DNA of 64,000 nucleotides. Origin: Gammaproteobacteria bacterium (GTDB lineage: Bacteria; Pseudomonadota; Gammaproteobacteria; Pseudomonadales; UBA5518). The translations under genes were made by a program, and so were the position numbers. The notes beneath the pieces were generated by a model. That model did no database searches. It had not been told where the DNA came from and worked only from the letters and a program-made list of their open reading frames with translations. The stretch spans positions 806,001 through 870,000 of the forward strand of contig JADIYI010000008.1 of the NCBI GenBank assembly GCA_016705365.1. The letters are read 5' to 3'. Of the stretch, positions 18,401 to 26,215 are shown one piece after another; position 1 is the stretch's first letter; every line of letters starts with the position of its first letter.

Positions 18401-19489
18401 GACTCGCTTTCCTACGTCAGCATGCAGATGTCACTCGAGCGCCGTCTCGGGGCGCTGCCGCAGGATTGGGGTGAACTGAGCGTCCGCGAACTCGCCGGCC
18501 GCGGTGTCAGCACGAGCAAGGTGCGCATGCTCGACACCTGCATCGCGATCCGGGCGGCTGCCATCCTGATCATCGTTGCCGGGCACGCCGACTTCTTCAG
18601 CGTTGCCCGGGGATCGACCGGCGCACTGTTCCTGGTGACCGGCTTCCTGCTGGCAAAACTGCAGTTGCCGCAGGTCCTGCAGCGTGACAGCGCCAGGCCG
18701 CTGCTGTCCCTGGTGGGCAAAATCGTGCTGCCGGTAATGGCCTACACCGCGGCGACAAGCTGCGTCGGCGCACTGCCGCATTATTCCAATTTCCTGATGG
18801 TGGCGAACCTGTTTGCGATGCCCGCGCGGGGTATCGAGCCGCATATCTGGTTCGTGCACGCGCTGCTGCAGATGCTGCTGATATATGCACTGCTGTTTTC
18901 ATTTGCAGCGGTGCGAAGTTGGCTCGAAAAGGATGCTTTCCGCTTCTGCGTGCTGGTCTTTGTGGTCGCGACGGCGGTCCGTCTCGGTTCACCGCTCTTT
19001 TTTGCGTGGCTGCAGGATCCCGCGTCGATAACGCAGGGGCATCCCGTGCACCGCCTGCCGACAACCCATTTCGCCACGCTGGCGCTCGGCATGTGCATGT
19101 ATTTCAGCAATACCACTCCCCGCAAAGTCCTGACCCTCGGATTGCTGCTCGGCTACTGGCTGCTGTCGGAACATTTCCTCGGCGCGCCGGTGACCATCAT
19201 GCTGCTGTTTGGCGGCATCCTGGTTTTCTTCAGGGAGATCCCCACGGTCGACTGGATAAAGCGCGTGGCCTACATGCTGGCGGCCGCTTCCCTGTTCATC
19301 TACCTGACGCAGTTCATCTGGGTCAAGGCACTGCATATGGTCGGGATCGACCTCGGTAGCCACGGCCTGGAGACGCTGCTCAGCGTGGCCGGTGGTGTTG
19401 CTGCCTGGTTTGGCTGGAATCAGCTGCGCCGCCTGGGGAACATCTGGCGCAAGCAGCGTGACGAGCCGTTAGGGATCGAAGCCGTGTAG
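15416..19489 (+). CDS. NRPS protein C-A-PCP fused to a membrane acyltransferase-3-like domain
   Basis: A protein of about 1357 residues with four parts. (1) Condensation domain, ~18-445, with H143-H144-x3-D148. (2) Adenylation domain, ~455-960, with LFTSGTTGVPK, NFFGATET, FGDYGY and GRRDDQLKVRGFRVEL. Its A4 segment SGLGHDPVLRDIFLPL resembles the Lys2/aminoadipate-type adenylation clade and keeps the Asp that normally contacts an alpha-amino group. (3) Carrier domain with LGGDSL, phosphopantetheine Ser near residue 997. (4) From ~1040 to the end, about nine hydrophobic segments opening with an RAAAILIIVAGHADF motif like acyltransferase family 3. The start may be TTG 15416, TTG 15422 (9 nt after CAGGAG) or ATG 15431. 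No thioesterase is present; the membrane domain may transfer or anchor the product. Confidence 0.82.
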   Translation: MQLRLMRQPETSASEFPVTPDQLRYILAETLTQANYMQPASWVIDGPLDVARFEAAIGKVVARHEMLRVSLVRKRGQGYLNRVHESPRIEIEQLALPEWDPVAVRKAIEACAYRPHNFLESELARFQLIRIGTQRHVFTTLFHHALTDALSGGIFRRELSMFYEGREPDTTPVAYRDFFAGNREPPADRRQAEAFWQDYLADFDGEGSLPADFRPEQPSSEMDFLEFRLDASLSARAREAARQLGVSPFALYSTVYSVLLGRHTGASSVISLIQSAGRRGYAGSEQTCGLFSKALVLITRWSEEMPFAELARATRKNIGLCLQNEAVPYQEVVSDSGIKARFGINWLPGRQDFDLQGCQVTRQYFVFAQSDHDLNFRIVDDAQGVLLYLAFNRSQFLRSRVEEFAHQFVALLGDACTDPQCAIAALGVTQRSRRVPPAVLPPVRESAAELVHELFLRQARLHPQATAIECAEQRWSYRELERASDTIMAGLHDRGIAPGATLAVLARRTPGLVAALLAVLRMGCAFAILDSAYPPRRLRQCVDMLRPGGIIVCEEQEVPDELVCAAQESECFLLHLDQDGLRAASAGVPAGAATADDVAYHLFTSGTTGVPKCVSVSHRPLVHFLHWQAERFELDRNDRVTVLSGLGHDPVLRDIFLPLSIGATLLLPDPAADRDAKALFDWMAASRPTLCHLTPQIGHLILGGMRKQQTLPTLRYLFWGGDILTGHHVAQFAAAATAARSVNFFGATETPQAFAYFAIEQDLPWRLVPIGQAIPGVELYIENGFGERAAYGEYGQIVARSPYLSKGYLDTGEMIQTRERKASGFSGDAYYFGDYGYTLPDGNIVCLGRRDDQLKVRGFRVELAEISRALEDLEPVARAVALGVGEAHEEARLVAYIERAPGHMPERAELVRHLRATLPRYMVPDYYVVLDELPMLPNGKVDRKQLRAPQKSDLVAERRYIAPKTQLERELIADLEEVLQLNGIGAEDSFVALGGDSLSYVSMQMSLERRLGALPQDWGELSVRELAGRGVSTSKVRMLDTCIAIRAAAILIIVAGHADFFSVARGSTGALFLVTGFLLAKLQLPQVLQRDSARPLLSLVGKIVLPVMAYTAATSCVGALPHYSNFLMVANLFAMPARGIEPHIWFVHALLQMLLIYALLFSFAAVRSWLEKDAFRFCVLVFVVATAVRLGSPLFFAWLQDPASITQGHPVHRLPTTHFATLALGMCMYFSNTTPRKVLTLGLLLGYWLLSEHFLGAPVTIMLLFGGILVFFREIPTVDWIKRVAYMLAAASLFIYLTQFIWVKALHMVGIDLGSHGLETLLSVAGGVAAWFGWNQLRRLGNIWRKQRDEPLGIEAV

Positions 19490-19658
19490 GCGATGGCCGT
19501 TCAGGTTCGCTCCGCAGCCCTGAAATACGGCCGCTTGCGGCTGCTTGCCAGCCATCAAGTCCTATTCGCGCAGGAACTGGCCGGCTCGGGGACACAGGAA
19601 TCGCGCCCGGCTCCATCGACGTCGGTGCGCGATGAATCGAACGCATGCGCGTCACGCG

Positions 19659-21671
19659 TCACGCGTCGCGCCAGCGCAGCCGCCACCATGGATTACGCGA
19701 ACTTGGTGCCGCATCCTGGTGCGTGGCCGCGGGCGCCTCGTCAGACGCTGCGGTGGCTATCGCCGGAGGTGGCAGCTGTGCGGCAAACTCGGCGAGTGTC
19801 GGGTCATCGAAAATGCAGTCGAGCGATACCGGTACGCCAAAAACCTGCTCGACCTGCGACTGCATCTCCATCGCATCCAGGGAACTACCGCCAACCTGGA
19901 AGAAACGGCTGTCGGGGTCGAGTGACGCCTCCTTGAGGATTCGCGTCCAGATATCGGCCAGTGCCTGTTCCCGTCTGTCCATTCCCGTGAACTGCACAGT
20001 GCCGATGTCGCCGGCTGATCGGAGGGACCCGGCCTCCTCCAGGCGCAGATCGTGCAGCACCGCGGATTGCAGAAAATCGCGGTCGCTCAGCAATGCCGTG
20101 TTCACTTTGCCGCTGTCGGTAAGCGGCAAACCGCGAAGTGCCACGATACGTGAGGGCACCATATGGTCGGGCAGCGAGGCGCCGAGCAGCGTGCGCAGGT
20201 TCGGTATGGGCTGCTTGTTTGCCGGTACGTAGAATGCCAGAAGCTCCTTTTCGTTCATTGCGTTGTCGATTCCGACCACGCTCGCTTCCTCTATACCCTC
20301 GATCCGGCTCAGCGCCAACTCCACGGCCGGAAGTTCGACCCGAAATCCACGGATCTTCACCTGAAAGTCGCGGCGGCCCTGGTGAATCAGCGATCCATCG
20401 GGCAGCAGGCAACCGAGGTCGCCGGTCATGAAGCTGCGATTGCCGCTATCGTCCGAACCGCCGACAAATATGCCTTGGGACAGATCCTCGCGCTTCCAGT
20501 AACCGAGCGACAGGAACGGGCTGGAAACCACGATCTCACCCGATTCGCCCGGTGCGCAGGCTTTGCCTTGTTCATCGAGAATCGCCAACTCGACATCAGG
20601 CAGCGGTCGCCCGGGCGACAGGCTGCCGTCTTCGATCTGCGTGTCCCGATCATAGAATCGCGCACAGACGCTCATCGCTTCCGATGAGCCGTAACTGATC
20701 AGCAGGCGGCGGGCGGACGGGAAACGTGTGCGAAAGTGCTGGAAGTCGAGACTGGTCGTGGCCTCTCCGACCAGCCGGATCAAACGTAGCGCGGCGAAGT
20801 TCTCCTTTCCGGACAGGGTTCCGGCAAAACGGCGGAACAAGGTCACGTACAGGGTGAATACGGTGACGTGTCCCTGTTCGAGGCTATCCCGAAGTCCGGG
20901 AAAACCGCGCTTCGTGACATCGATGGTAAACACCGCGGCGCCGGCCAGGAGTGGGACGAAGATACTGGTGACCGTGCCGAAAACCGGGGGTGCAGAACAG
21001 CAGCTGATACAGTCCGTTGCGCTGATCTGCATCAGTTCGGCTTGTGAGCGGCAATAGCGCAACAGGTTGCGCTGGTTCTGGTACACGCCCTTGGGCACGC
21101 CGGTGGAGCCGCTGGTAAACACCAGGTAGGCAAACGAATCGGGCGTGACTCCCGGTCCTGGATTGGTGTCCGCGAGCGAATCGTCGAGCTCGTCGATATT
21201 GAGGATCGTGCAACTACCGCCGCTCAACTCCTCCGCCAGATGCAGATTTTCCGTGTCCGTTAGCAGTACATCGGGCTCGGCCACCGTGAGTACCTTGCGG
21301 TTCGACTCGAGCGGAAAATCCGGCGCGAGCGACGCATAGAGTCGTCCCGCCTTGAGTGCGCCGACAAGCGCGGAAATATATGCGGGAGAAACGCTGATCA
21401 GGGTGGCGACCGGACGGTGCGCATTGGCGGAAGCGCGCGCCAGCGCGTGCGCAATGCGATTTGCCCGCCGGTTCAGCACGCGGTAGCTGATACAGTCGTC
21501 CAGGGTTCTTATCGCGGGTCGATCCGGGAAGGCCTCGGCGATTGCCTCGAAACATTGTGCAACGGATTGCTCGCCCGGGGTGGTCTCGGGCAACAGCTGC
21601 AATGCCTCGGAGGCCAGGCCGGGCAGAAGCTCCTCGCGCAGCGAATCCGCGATTTTCAATTGCTGACTCAT
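19659..21671 (-). CDS. Stand-alone NRPS-like A-PCP protein
   Basis: About 670 residues: an adenylation domain (~30-570) and a carrier domain (~575-640, phosphopantetheine motif GGSSLDAM), then an Ala/Pro-rich tail. A3 is LVFTSGSTGVPKGV, A5 is SYGSSEA, A7/A8 is TGDLG ... GRRDFQVKIRGFRVEL, and the A10 Lys is in TDSGKVN. The A4 segment reads APPVFGTVTSIF, so the Asp that binds the alpha-amino group in ordinary A domains is replaced (Phe by my alignment). This suggests an acid without an alpha-amino group. ATG at 21671 overlaps the HemB-like stop as ATGA; an ATG at 21680 is also possible. No condensation domain: it presumably loads a substrate for a partner, perhaps the convergent C-A-PCP protein. 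Confidence 0.82.
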   Translation of the reverse strand: MSQQLKIADSLREELLPGLASEALQLLPETTPGEQSVAQCFEAIAEAFPDRPAIRTLDDCISYRVLNRRANRIAHALARASANAHRPVATLISVSPAYISALVGALKAGRLYASLAPDFPLESNRKVLTVAEPDVLLTDTENLHLAEELSGGSCTILNIDELDDSLADTNPGPGVTPDSFAYLVFTSGSTGVPKGVYQNQRNLLRYCRSQAELMQISATDCISCCSAPPVFGTVTSIFVPLLAGAAVFTIDVTKRGFPGLRDSLEQGHVTVFTLYVTLFRRFAGTLSGKENFAALRLIRLVGEATTSLDFQHFRTRFPSARRLLISYGSSEAMSVCARFYDRDTQIEDGSLSPGRPLPDVELAILDEQGKACAPGESGEIVVSSPFLSLGYWKREDLSQGIFVGGSDDSGNRSFMTGDLGCLLPDGSLIHQGRRDFQVKIRGFRVELPAVELALSRIEGIEEASVVGIDNAMNEKELLAFYVPANKQPIPNLRTLLGASLPDHMVPSRIVALRGLPLTDSGKVNTALLSDRDFLQSAVLHDLRLEEAGSLRSAGDIGTVQFTGMDRREQALADIWTRILKEASLDPDSRFFQVGGSSLDAMEMQSQVEQVFGVPVSLDCIFDDPTLAEFAAQLPPPAIATAASDEAPAATHQDAAPSSRNPWWRLRWRDA

Positions 21672-22543
21672 GAGTTCCATCGCAGGAAATGATCGGGTGC
21701 ATAGCCGATCACATAATCGGCACCGCAGCGACGAAATCCGGAATGGATTTCATCGAAGCAATCGTTTTCATCGACCATCCCGGCTTTGGCGGCCTGTTTG
21801 ATCATCATGTACTCGCCACTCACGTGGTAAACAGACAGCGGCAGCGTGGTCATCTGCCGCGCCCTGAACACGATGTCGAGATAGATCATCGCAGGCTTCA
21901 CCATGACGATCGATGCACCCTGTGATTCATCAGCCGCAATCTGGTTCAGGGCTTCGGAAGGATCGGAATAGTCCGACTGGTACGCTTTGCGCTGGGCTTT
22001 CAGGGGGGACTGGATGGTACTGCGGTAAGGGCCATACAGCGCGGAAGAAAACTTCGAGCTGTACGCATGGATCCTGGTCCCGGTGTGACCGGCGCCATCC
22101 AGGGCGGATCTCAGTACGCGCACCTGCTCGTGCAACGAGAGGCAGGGCGCCACATAATCCGCGCCGGCCGCTGCAAAAGCCAAGGCGAGCTTCGCGGCGT
22201 GTGCATAGCTTTTCTCATAATTGACTTCGCCATTCTCGATGATGGTGCTGTGCCCGTCGCTGGCGTAGGGCGAGAGCCCGACGTCGGCATGAAGCGTCAG
22301 ATCCTGGCGGAAGTTCTTCTTTGCCGTCTCGATGAAATTCCGGATCAAACCGCGCTCGCAGGCGAAATCGATTGATTTGTTATCGGTTGATCCAAAAACA
22401 AGGAAGTTGCTTATGCCTTTATCGAGGTGCGTTGCCAGGTACTCGATCCCCGACTCGAGGCAATGATAATTGACGGCTGCCAAAGGCGACGGCTGCTTGT
22501 CGGCAATGCCTTCCTTGAGAAACACACAAGCAATGTAATCCAT
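21668..22543 (-). CDS. Porphobilinogen synthase (HemB/ALAD) homologue in a natural-product locus
   Basis: A 291-residue TIM-barrel protein clearly homologous to delta-aminolevulinate dehydratase. Both Schiff-base lysines are in place: K164 in AYSSKFSSALYGP and K216 in MVKPAMIYLD. They are 52 residues apart, as in E. coli HemB (K195/K247). VSGEYMMIKQAA is also present. Two oddities stand out: the ~25-30-residue N-terminal arm of housekeeping HemB is missing, and the cysteine-rich zinc site is replaced by DVGLSPYASDGH. An ATG at 22579 is in frame, but the start at 22543 has GAGG 10 nt upstream and aligns with the barrel start. The 4-nt ATGA overlap with the A-PCP gene suggests it makes that protein's substrate (a pyrrole or other ALA-derived acid). 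This role is inference. Confidence 0.8.
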   Translation of the reverse strand: MDYIACVFLKEGIADKQPSPLAAVNYHCLESGIEYLATHLDKGISNFLVFGSTDNKSIDFACERGLIRNFIETAKKNFRQDLTLHADVGLSPYASDGHSTIIENGEVNYEKSYAHAAKLALAFAAAGADYVAPCLSLHEQVRVLRSALDGAGHTGTRIHAYSSKFSSALYGPYRSTIQSPLKAQRKAYQSDYSDPSEALNQIAADESQGASIVMVKPAMIYLDIVFRARQMTTLPLSVYHVSGEYMMIKQAAKAGMVDENDCFDEIHSGFRRCGADYVIGYAPDHFLRWNS

Positions 22544-22807
22544 CAAGCACTGACCTCGGGTGAATTGGCGCAGCCCCAAGCATAGTCAACAATTTTGACT
22601 GCGTGAGTTCGCAAGCGCCCGGGCAGCAGCCTTGTTTTGGCCGGACCGCATTCGCAAAAACCGAGCTTTAGCGGAGTTCTCCGTGGGCGTTGGCGTCACA
22701 TTGAGCTATCCCAATGACTTTATTCCCGTTTCCTGAGCGCGGCGATCCGCCTCGAAATGCGCGAAACCGGGTAGTCAAGCCACCTGCGGATGGGTTCAAA
22801 TGAGTCC

Positions 22808-22981
22808 ATGAGCAACCAGTCTCCCGCTCGACGCCGCAGGGCGGTCCAGTCCCGTGCCGAGGCCACGCGCAGGGCAATTCGAGAGGCGAGCCTGCGTATC
22901 CTGCGCGACGAAGGCCCGAGGCGGCTGACGAGCAACCGCATCGTCGAGGTCGCCGGCGCGCGCTGGTCCTCGGTTAGCTGA
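22808..22981 (+). pseudogene. Truncated TetR-family regulator (N-terminal HTH fragment)
   Basis: A 57-codon frame from ATG 22808 encodes the first part of a TetR DNA-binding domain: basic N-terminus, then RAIREASLRILRDEGPRRLTSNRIVEVAG. It breaks off as ARWSSVS and a stop where intact homologues, including the TetR gene at 56230-56898 of this window (NRIAEVAGVGVASVYQYF), continue into the recognition helix and ligand domain. No ligand-binding domain is found downstream; the sulfotransferase starts 40 nt later. It is probably a decayed regulator of that operon. The preceding gap (22544-22807) shows no other gene. Confidence 0.6.
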
Positions 22982-23021
22982 AATCCCCGCATCCCCGGGC
23001 ACACGTCGAGGTCGCTGCCGC

Positions 23022-24185
23022 ATGATTTTCTATTTCGACTTCCTCATCTGGTTCAAGCTCATCCGCCTGGCGTCCAGGGAGTCCAACGTGCGCCAGCGCC
23101 GCGGGCTCATGAAGCTGCTGCTGCTGATCGTGCCGCTGCGCGCGCTGACGCACACGGTTTTCTTCTTTCTCGATGGCATTCTCTTCCCCGGCCTTTGGCG
23201 GGTGAAGGTGCGCGCGCCCGTGTTCGTGATCGGCCACGCGCGCAGCGGTACCACGCTGGCTCATCGCCTGCTGAGCGGCGATGAGCGCTTCTCGGTATTC
23301 AAGTATTACGAGCTGCTGCTGCCCGCGCTGACCGAGAAGAAGCTGGTGCACGCCGTTGCCTGGCTGGACAGGACACTGCTGGGCCGCCGGATCGAGCAGC
23401 GCCTGCAGGCGTGGGAGAAGCGCAAATTCGGCCCCACCCAGCACATCCACAAGATGGGCCTGAGTATTCCCGAAGAAGACGATCTGATCCTGCAGGCTTC
23501 CTGTGCCTCGGGCTTCTGGATGACCCAGTTACCTTATATGGGTGAGCTCGATTTCTTCCACATCGACCAGCGCCCGGCGCGGAGCCGCCAGCGGCTGATG
23601 CGCTTCTACCGCAACTGCGTCCGCCGTCAGCTGTACCTGAACGGCAGCGAGCGCATCCATCTCAGCAAGAACCCGGCCTGGTGCGGACGCGTGCAGACAT
23701 TGATCGAAGTCTTCCCCGACGCGCGATTCGTGGTGCTGTATCGCAATCCCCACGAGACCATCCCCAGCCTGCTGAAGCTGCTGCACACGGGCTGGAAACG
23801 CCGCGGCAGCATGGAGGAGTCGCGGATCCGTGAATCGACGCGCGTGATGACGGATCTCGCCTACGAACACTACCTGTTGCCGCAACAGGTCCTGGCGCGA
23901 CATCCCGCAACGCGCGTTGCCGAGATCGACTATCGCGAACTGACCGCACAGCCGCGCGCGACGATCGAGAAAGCCTATGCGGCGCTCGGTATCGATATGA
24001 CGCCCCGGATGAGTGCGTATCTGGCGGCCGAGGATGCGCGTGCCCGCAAGCACGAGACCAGCCATCAATACAGCCTCGCGGAGTTCGGCCTCGAGGACCA
24101 GGAAATCCGGCGCCGGCTGGCGCCGCTGTTCGAACGCTTCGGCTGGGACGCAGACACCGCAGCGTCCGACGCCGACCCCCGATAA
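23022..24185 (+). CDS. Sulfotransferase family protein
   Basis: A 387-residue protein of the Sulfotransfer_3-like family. The PAPS 5'-phosphosulfate loop is VFVIGHARSGTTLAHRLLS (residues ~67-85). The 3'-phosphate region is RFVVLYRNPHETIPSLLKLL. The C-terminal part ends with AEFGLEDQEIRRRLAPLFERFG, a segment frequent in this family. A hydrophobic N-terminus (residues ~1-55, with VPLRALTHTVFFFLDGILF) suggests membrane association. Family members move sulfate from PAPS to hydroxyls of lipids, sterols or other acceptors, but many are uncharacterised. The DUF1214-like gene follows after 28 nt, the same pairing seen again at 35.8-38.1 kb. Confidence 0.82.
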   Translation: MIFYFDFLIWFKLIRLASRESNVRQRRGLMKLLLLIVPLRALTHTVFFFLDGILFPGLWRVKVRAPVFVIGHARSGTTLAHRLLSGDERFSVFKYYELLLPALTEKKLVHAVAWLDRTLLGRRIEQRLQAWEKRKFGPTQHIHKMGLSIPEEDDLILQASCASGFWMTQLPYMGELDFFHIDQRPARSRQRLMRFYRNCVRRQLYLNGSERIHLSKNPAWCGRVQTLIEVFPDARFVVLYRNPHETIPSLLKLLHTGWKRRGSMEESRIRESTRVMTDLAYEHYLLPQQVLARHPATRVAEIDYRELTAQPRATIEKAYAALGIDMTPRMSAYLAAEDARARKHETSHQYSLAEFGLEDQEIRRRLAPLFERFGWDADTAASDADPR

Positions 24186-24213
24186 CACCTTGCCCATCAC
24201 CAGGAGAACGAAC

Positions 24214-25626
24214 ATGCCGCAACGCAAACTCCCCCCCGCCGATCCCGCAACACAGGCCGCCGCGAGCGAACTGCGCCGCGCCTGGGACGAGATGCTCGTG
24301 ATGGTGGGCGAAGCCCGCAACGCGATCGACGACCCGACGCTGTGGCCACCGGATCCGAGTCGGCGCAACCTCGCGGAAGGCTACCGCTATGTGACCGGCT
24401 TCCTGTACGGCTCGATCGCGCGCAGCTTCGGGCCGACAGCGGAGTTCCCGTATTTCGTCCGCATGATCCAGCCGCTCAACCGTTCGACGATCGACAACAG
24501 CGATGCGATCTACCTGTACGCCCCGATCGACGGCAACTACAGTTACACGATCAAGGGCCGCACCGCCGACACGCGCCACTGGCGCGGCGAACCAGCCATC
24601 ACGAACGGGCGCAAGGCGCCGCACTACGTGTTCCTCCAGACCGCAAGCGGTCATTCGGGCGACAGCGGCGAACTCGACGAGATGAAGCCTGGCTCGCGCG
24701 CCAATTGTGCGGTACTGGATTCCAGCCAATTGCAAGTGAGTGCCGACGGCAGCTTCGAGATTCTGCTCGCTCCGGAATGTCCTGCCGGTTACAGCGGGAA
24801 TTTCATGAGCACCCGCAAGACGAAAATACGGCGCAACGCCGAGGGCGTGGAAGTCACGCGCGAATACGTGGCCGAGATGGTCGGGCTGCGCGAACTGTTT
24901 GGCGACTGGGAGCACGAGGAAGCGATGGATTTGTTCATCTACCGCAATGACCTTCTCGGTCAGCCGATGCCCGTGTACACGCCCGAGGAAGCCGCGCGCC
25001 AACTGCGCCAGGCCGGGCGCTTCACCCGCAACCAGGTGCACTTCTGGAACAAGTTCTACGGGATCACGCTGGAGGCCTATGGCGACGTCAACGGCGACGG
25101 CGAGTGCTTCATGCCGCGCAATGCGCTGAACAAGCCCAATGCCGCGTCACTCGCGACGGGCGGCGGCATGGGCACCAATATCTACGGTGGCGGCATCTTC
25201 GAGCTGACTGAAGATGAGACGATGATCATCGAGCTGCACCAGCCGATCGAGCCGGACTATATCGGCTTCTGTCTCGGCAATATGTGGGGCGAATCGCTCG
25301 ATTTCAGCAACTACCAGAGCAGCCTGAACGGCGTGCAGGCACACCGGGATGCCGATAACGTGATCCGCTACGTGATCGCTCACCGTGACCCCGGCGTGCA
25401 CAACTGGGTCGACACCACCGGGCAACCGGAAGGCTATATCGGCGTACGCTGGGCCTATTCGAAAATGCCCACCGAGAACCTGCCGTGGAGCGTGGTCAAG
25501 AAAGTGCCGTTCAATGAGGTGATGCAACACCTGCCGGCCGACACCCGTATGGTCACGCCGCAAGAGCGCCGGCACGCGATCGCGATCCGTCAGGAACACG
25601 TGCAGCGTCGCTATCGTCATCATTGA
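24214..25626 (+). CDS. DUF1214-like protein paired with a sulfotransferase
   Basis: A 470-residue soluble-looking protein with CAGGAG 7 nt before the ATG. The N-terminal part contains the family segment LAEGYRYVTGFLYG and NSDAIYLYAPIDGNYSY. The C-terminal part has MIIELHQP, GNMWGESLDFSNYQ, IAHRDPGVHNWVDTTG and GVRWAY. The same landmarks in the same order occur in the protein at 37001-38092, also paired with a sulfotransferase, so I treat them as homologues. The reaction is unknown; no cofactor-binding motif is recognisable. A repeated genomic partnership implies that the two proteins work on the same compound. Confidence 0.72.
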   Translation: MPQRKLPPADPATQAAASELRRAWDEMLVMVGEARNAIDDPTLWPPDPSRRNLAEGYRYVTGFLYGSIARSFGPTAEFPYFVRMIQPLNRSTIDNSDAIYLYAPIDGNYSYTIKGRTADTRHWRGEPAITNGRKAPHYVFLQTASGHSGDSGELDEMKPGSRANCAVLDSSQLQVSADGSFEILLAPECPAGYSGNFMSTRKTKIRRNAEGVEVTREYVAEMVGLRELFGDWEHEEAMDLFIYRNDLLGQPMPVYTPEEAARQLRQAGRFTRNQVHFWNKFYGITLEAYGDVNGDGECFMPRNALNKPNAASLATGGGMGTNIYGGGIFELTEDETMIIELHQPIEPDYIGFCLGNMWGESLDFSNYQSSLNGVQAHRDADNVIRYVIAHRDPGVHNWVDTTGQPEGYIGVRWAYSKMPTENLPWSVVKKVPFNEVMQHLPADTRMVTPQERRHAIAIRQEHVQRRYRHH

Positions 25627-25633
25627 TTTTTAT

Positions 25634-25663
25634 TTGCTGGGCCTCCCGGCCGCTTTCCGGCAA
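25634..25663 (+). terminator. Candidate hairpin terminator after the DUF1214-like gene
   Basis: TTGCTGG (25634-25640) can pair with CCGGCAA (25657-25663) with one G-U pair, followed by TTTGTGT. It sits 8 nt after the stop at 25626 and between convergent genes. The stem is short, so support is modest. Confidence 0.4.
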
Positions 25664-25669
25664 TTTGTG

Positions 25670-26215
25670 TCACTCACTGGCTTGGGATCGAGGCCGGATC
25701 ACCACGATCGGAATGTCTCGACCAAAAGTACTGGCCCGCTCCTGATAACGTGCCACATTCGGCTTTCGTTCAACAACAATTTTGAACAAACGCTCCCGTT
25801 CTTCTCCGCCGGCAATATGGGCCGTTGCGGTTACAGGCTTGCGGTTCACCATCAGCCAGCAACGTGGCTCCTTTCTGAAATTACTCACCCATTTCGGATC
25901 CGTGGGACCACCTGCATTGGAGCCGATCACCAGGTAGTCTCCTCCATGTTCGACATACGGTAATGCAACCTTTCTGAGATCGCCGCTCTTCGCACCTATC
26001 ATCGTGATCGACATCACTGGCGTATAGGGGTTGCCCCCGGCTTTTGAGTACTGATAGGACATCAACGACCAACCTGTCTTCTCAACCAGCCACAGATCGA
26101 TGGCCAGGCCGCGTTTGCCGCGCAGAAGGATCATCCAGGGCTTGAAATAAGATGCAAACCGGATTTTGTCTTCAACGGTTTCCGTGCTGGCTTCCGGGTG
26201 ATCCGGGTTGCTCAT
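25670..26215 (-). CDS. DDN-type (deazaflavin/F420-family) nitroreductase-like protein
   Basis: A 181-residue protein of the split-barrel 'nitroreductase family deazaflavin-dependent oxidoreductase' group. Hallmarks are the TxIGAKSGxxRKxxLPYVEHGGDYLVIGSNAGGPTDP-type segment, then WVSNFRKEP and the terminal DIPIVVIRP. Characterised members use F420H2 (or flavin) to reduce quinones, nitro groups or enones. I see no F420 biosynthesis gene here. ATG at 26215 overlaps the MmgE/PrpD stop as ATGA, and GGAGG lies 7 nt upstream, so this start is well supported and translation is coupled. Confidence 0.8.
   Translation of the reverse strand: MSNPDHPEASTETVEDKIRFASYFKPWMILLRGKRGLAIDLWLVEKTGWSLMSYQYSKAGGNPYTPVMSITMIGAKSGDLRKVALPYVEHGGDYLVIGSNAGGPTDPKWVSNFRKEPRCWLMVNRKPVTATAHIAGGEERERLFKIVVERKPNVARYQERASTFGRDIPIVVIRPRSQASE

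Noticed and set aside
19649..19675. Short CGCGTCA tandem repeat between the two convergent NRPS genes
   Set aside because: Only about two and a half 7-bp units, at the very end of the A-PCP gene. Too short to call an element or attachment site.
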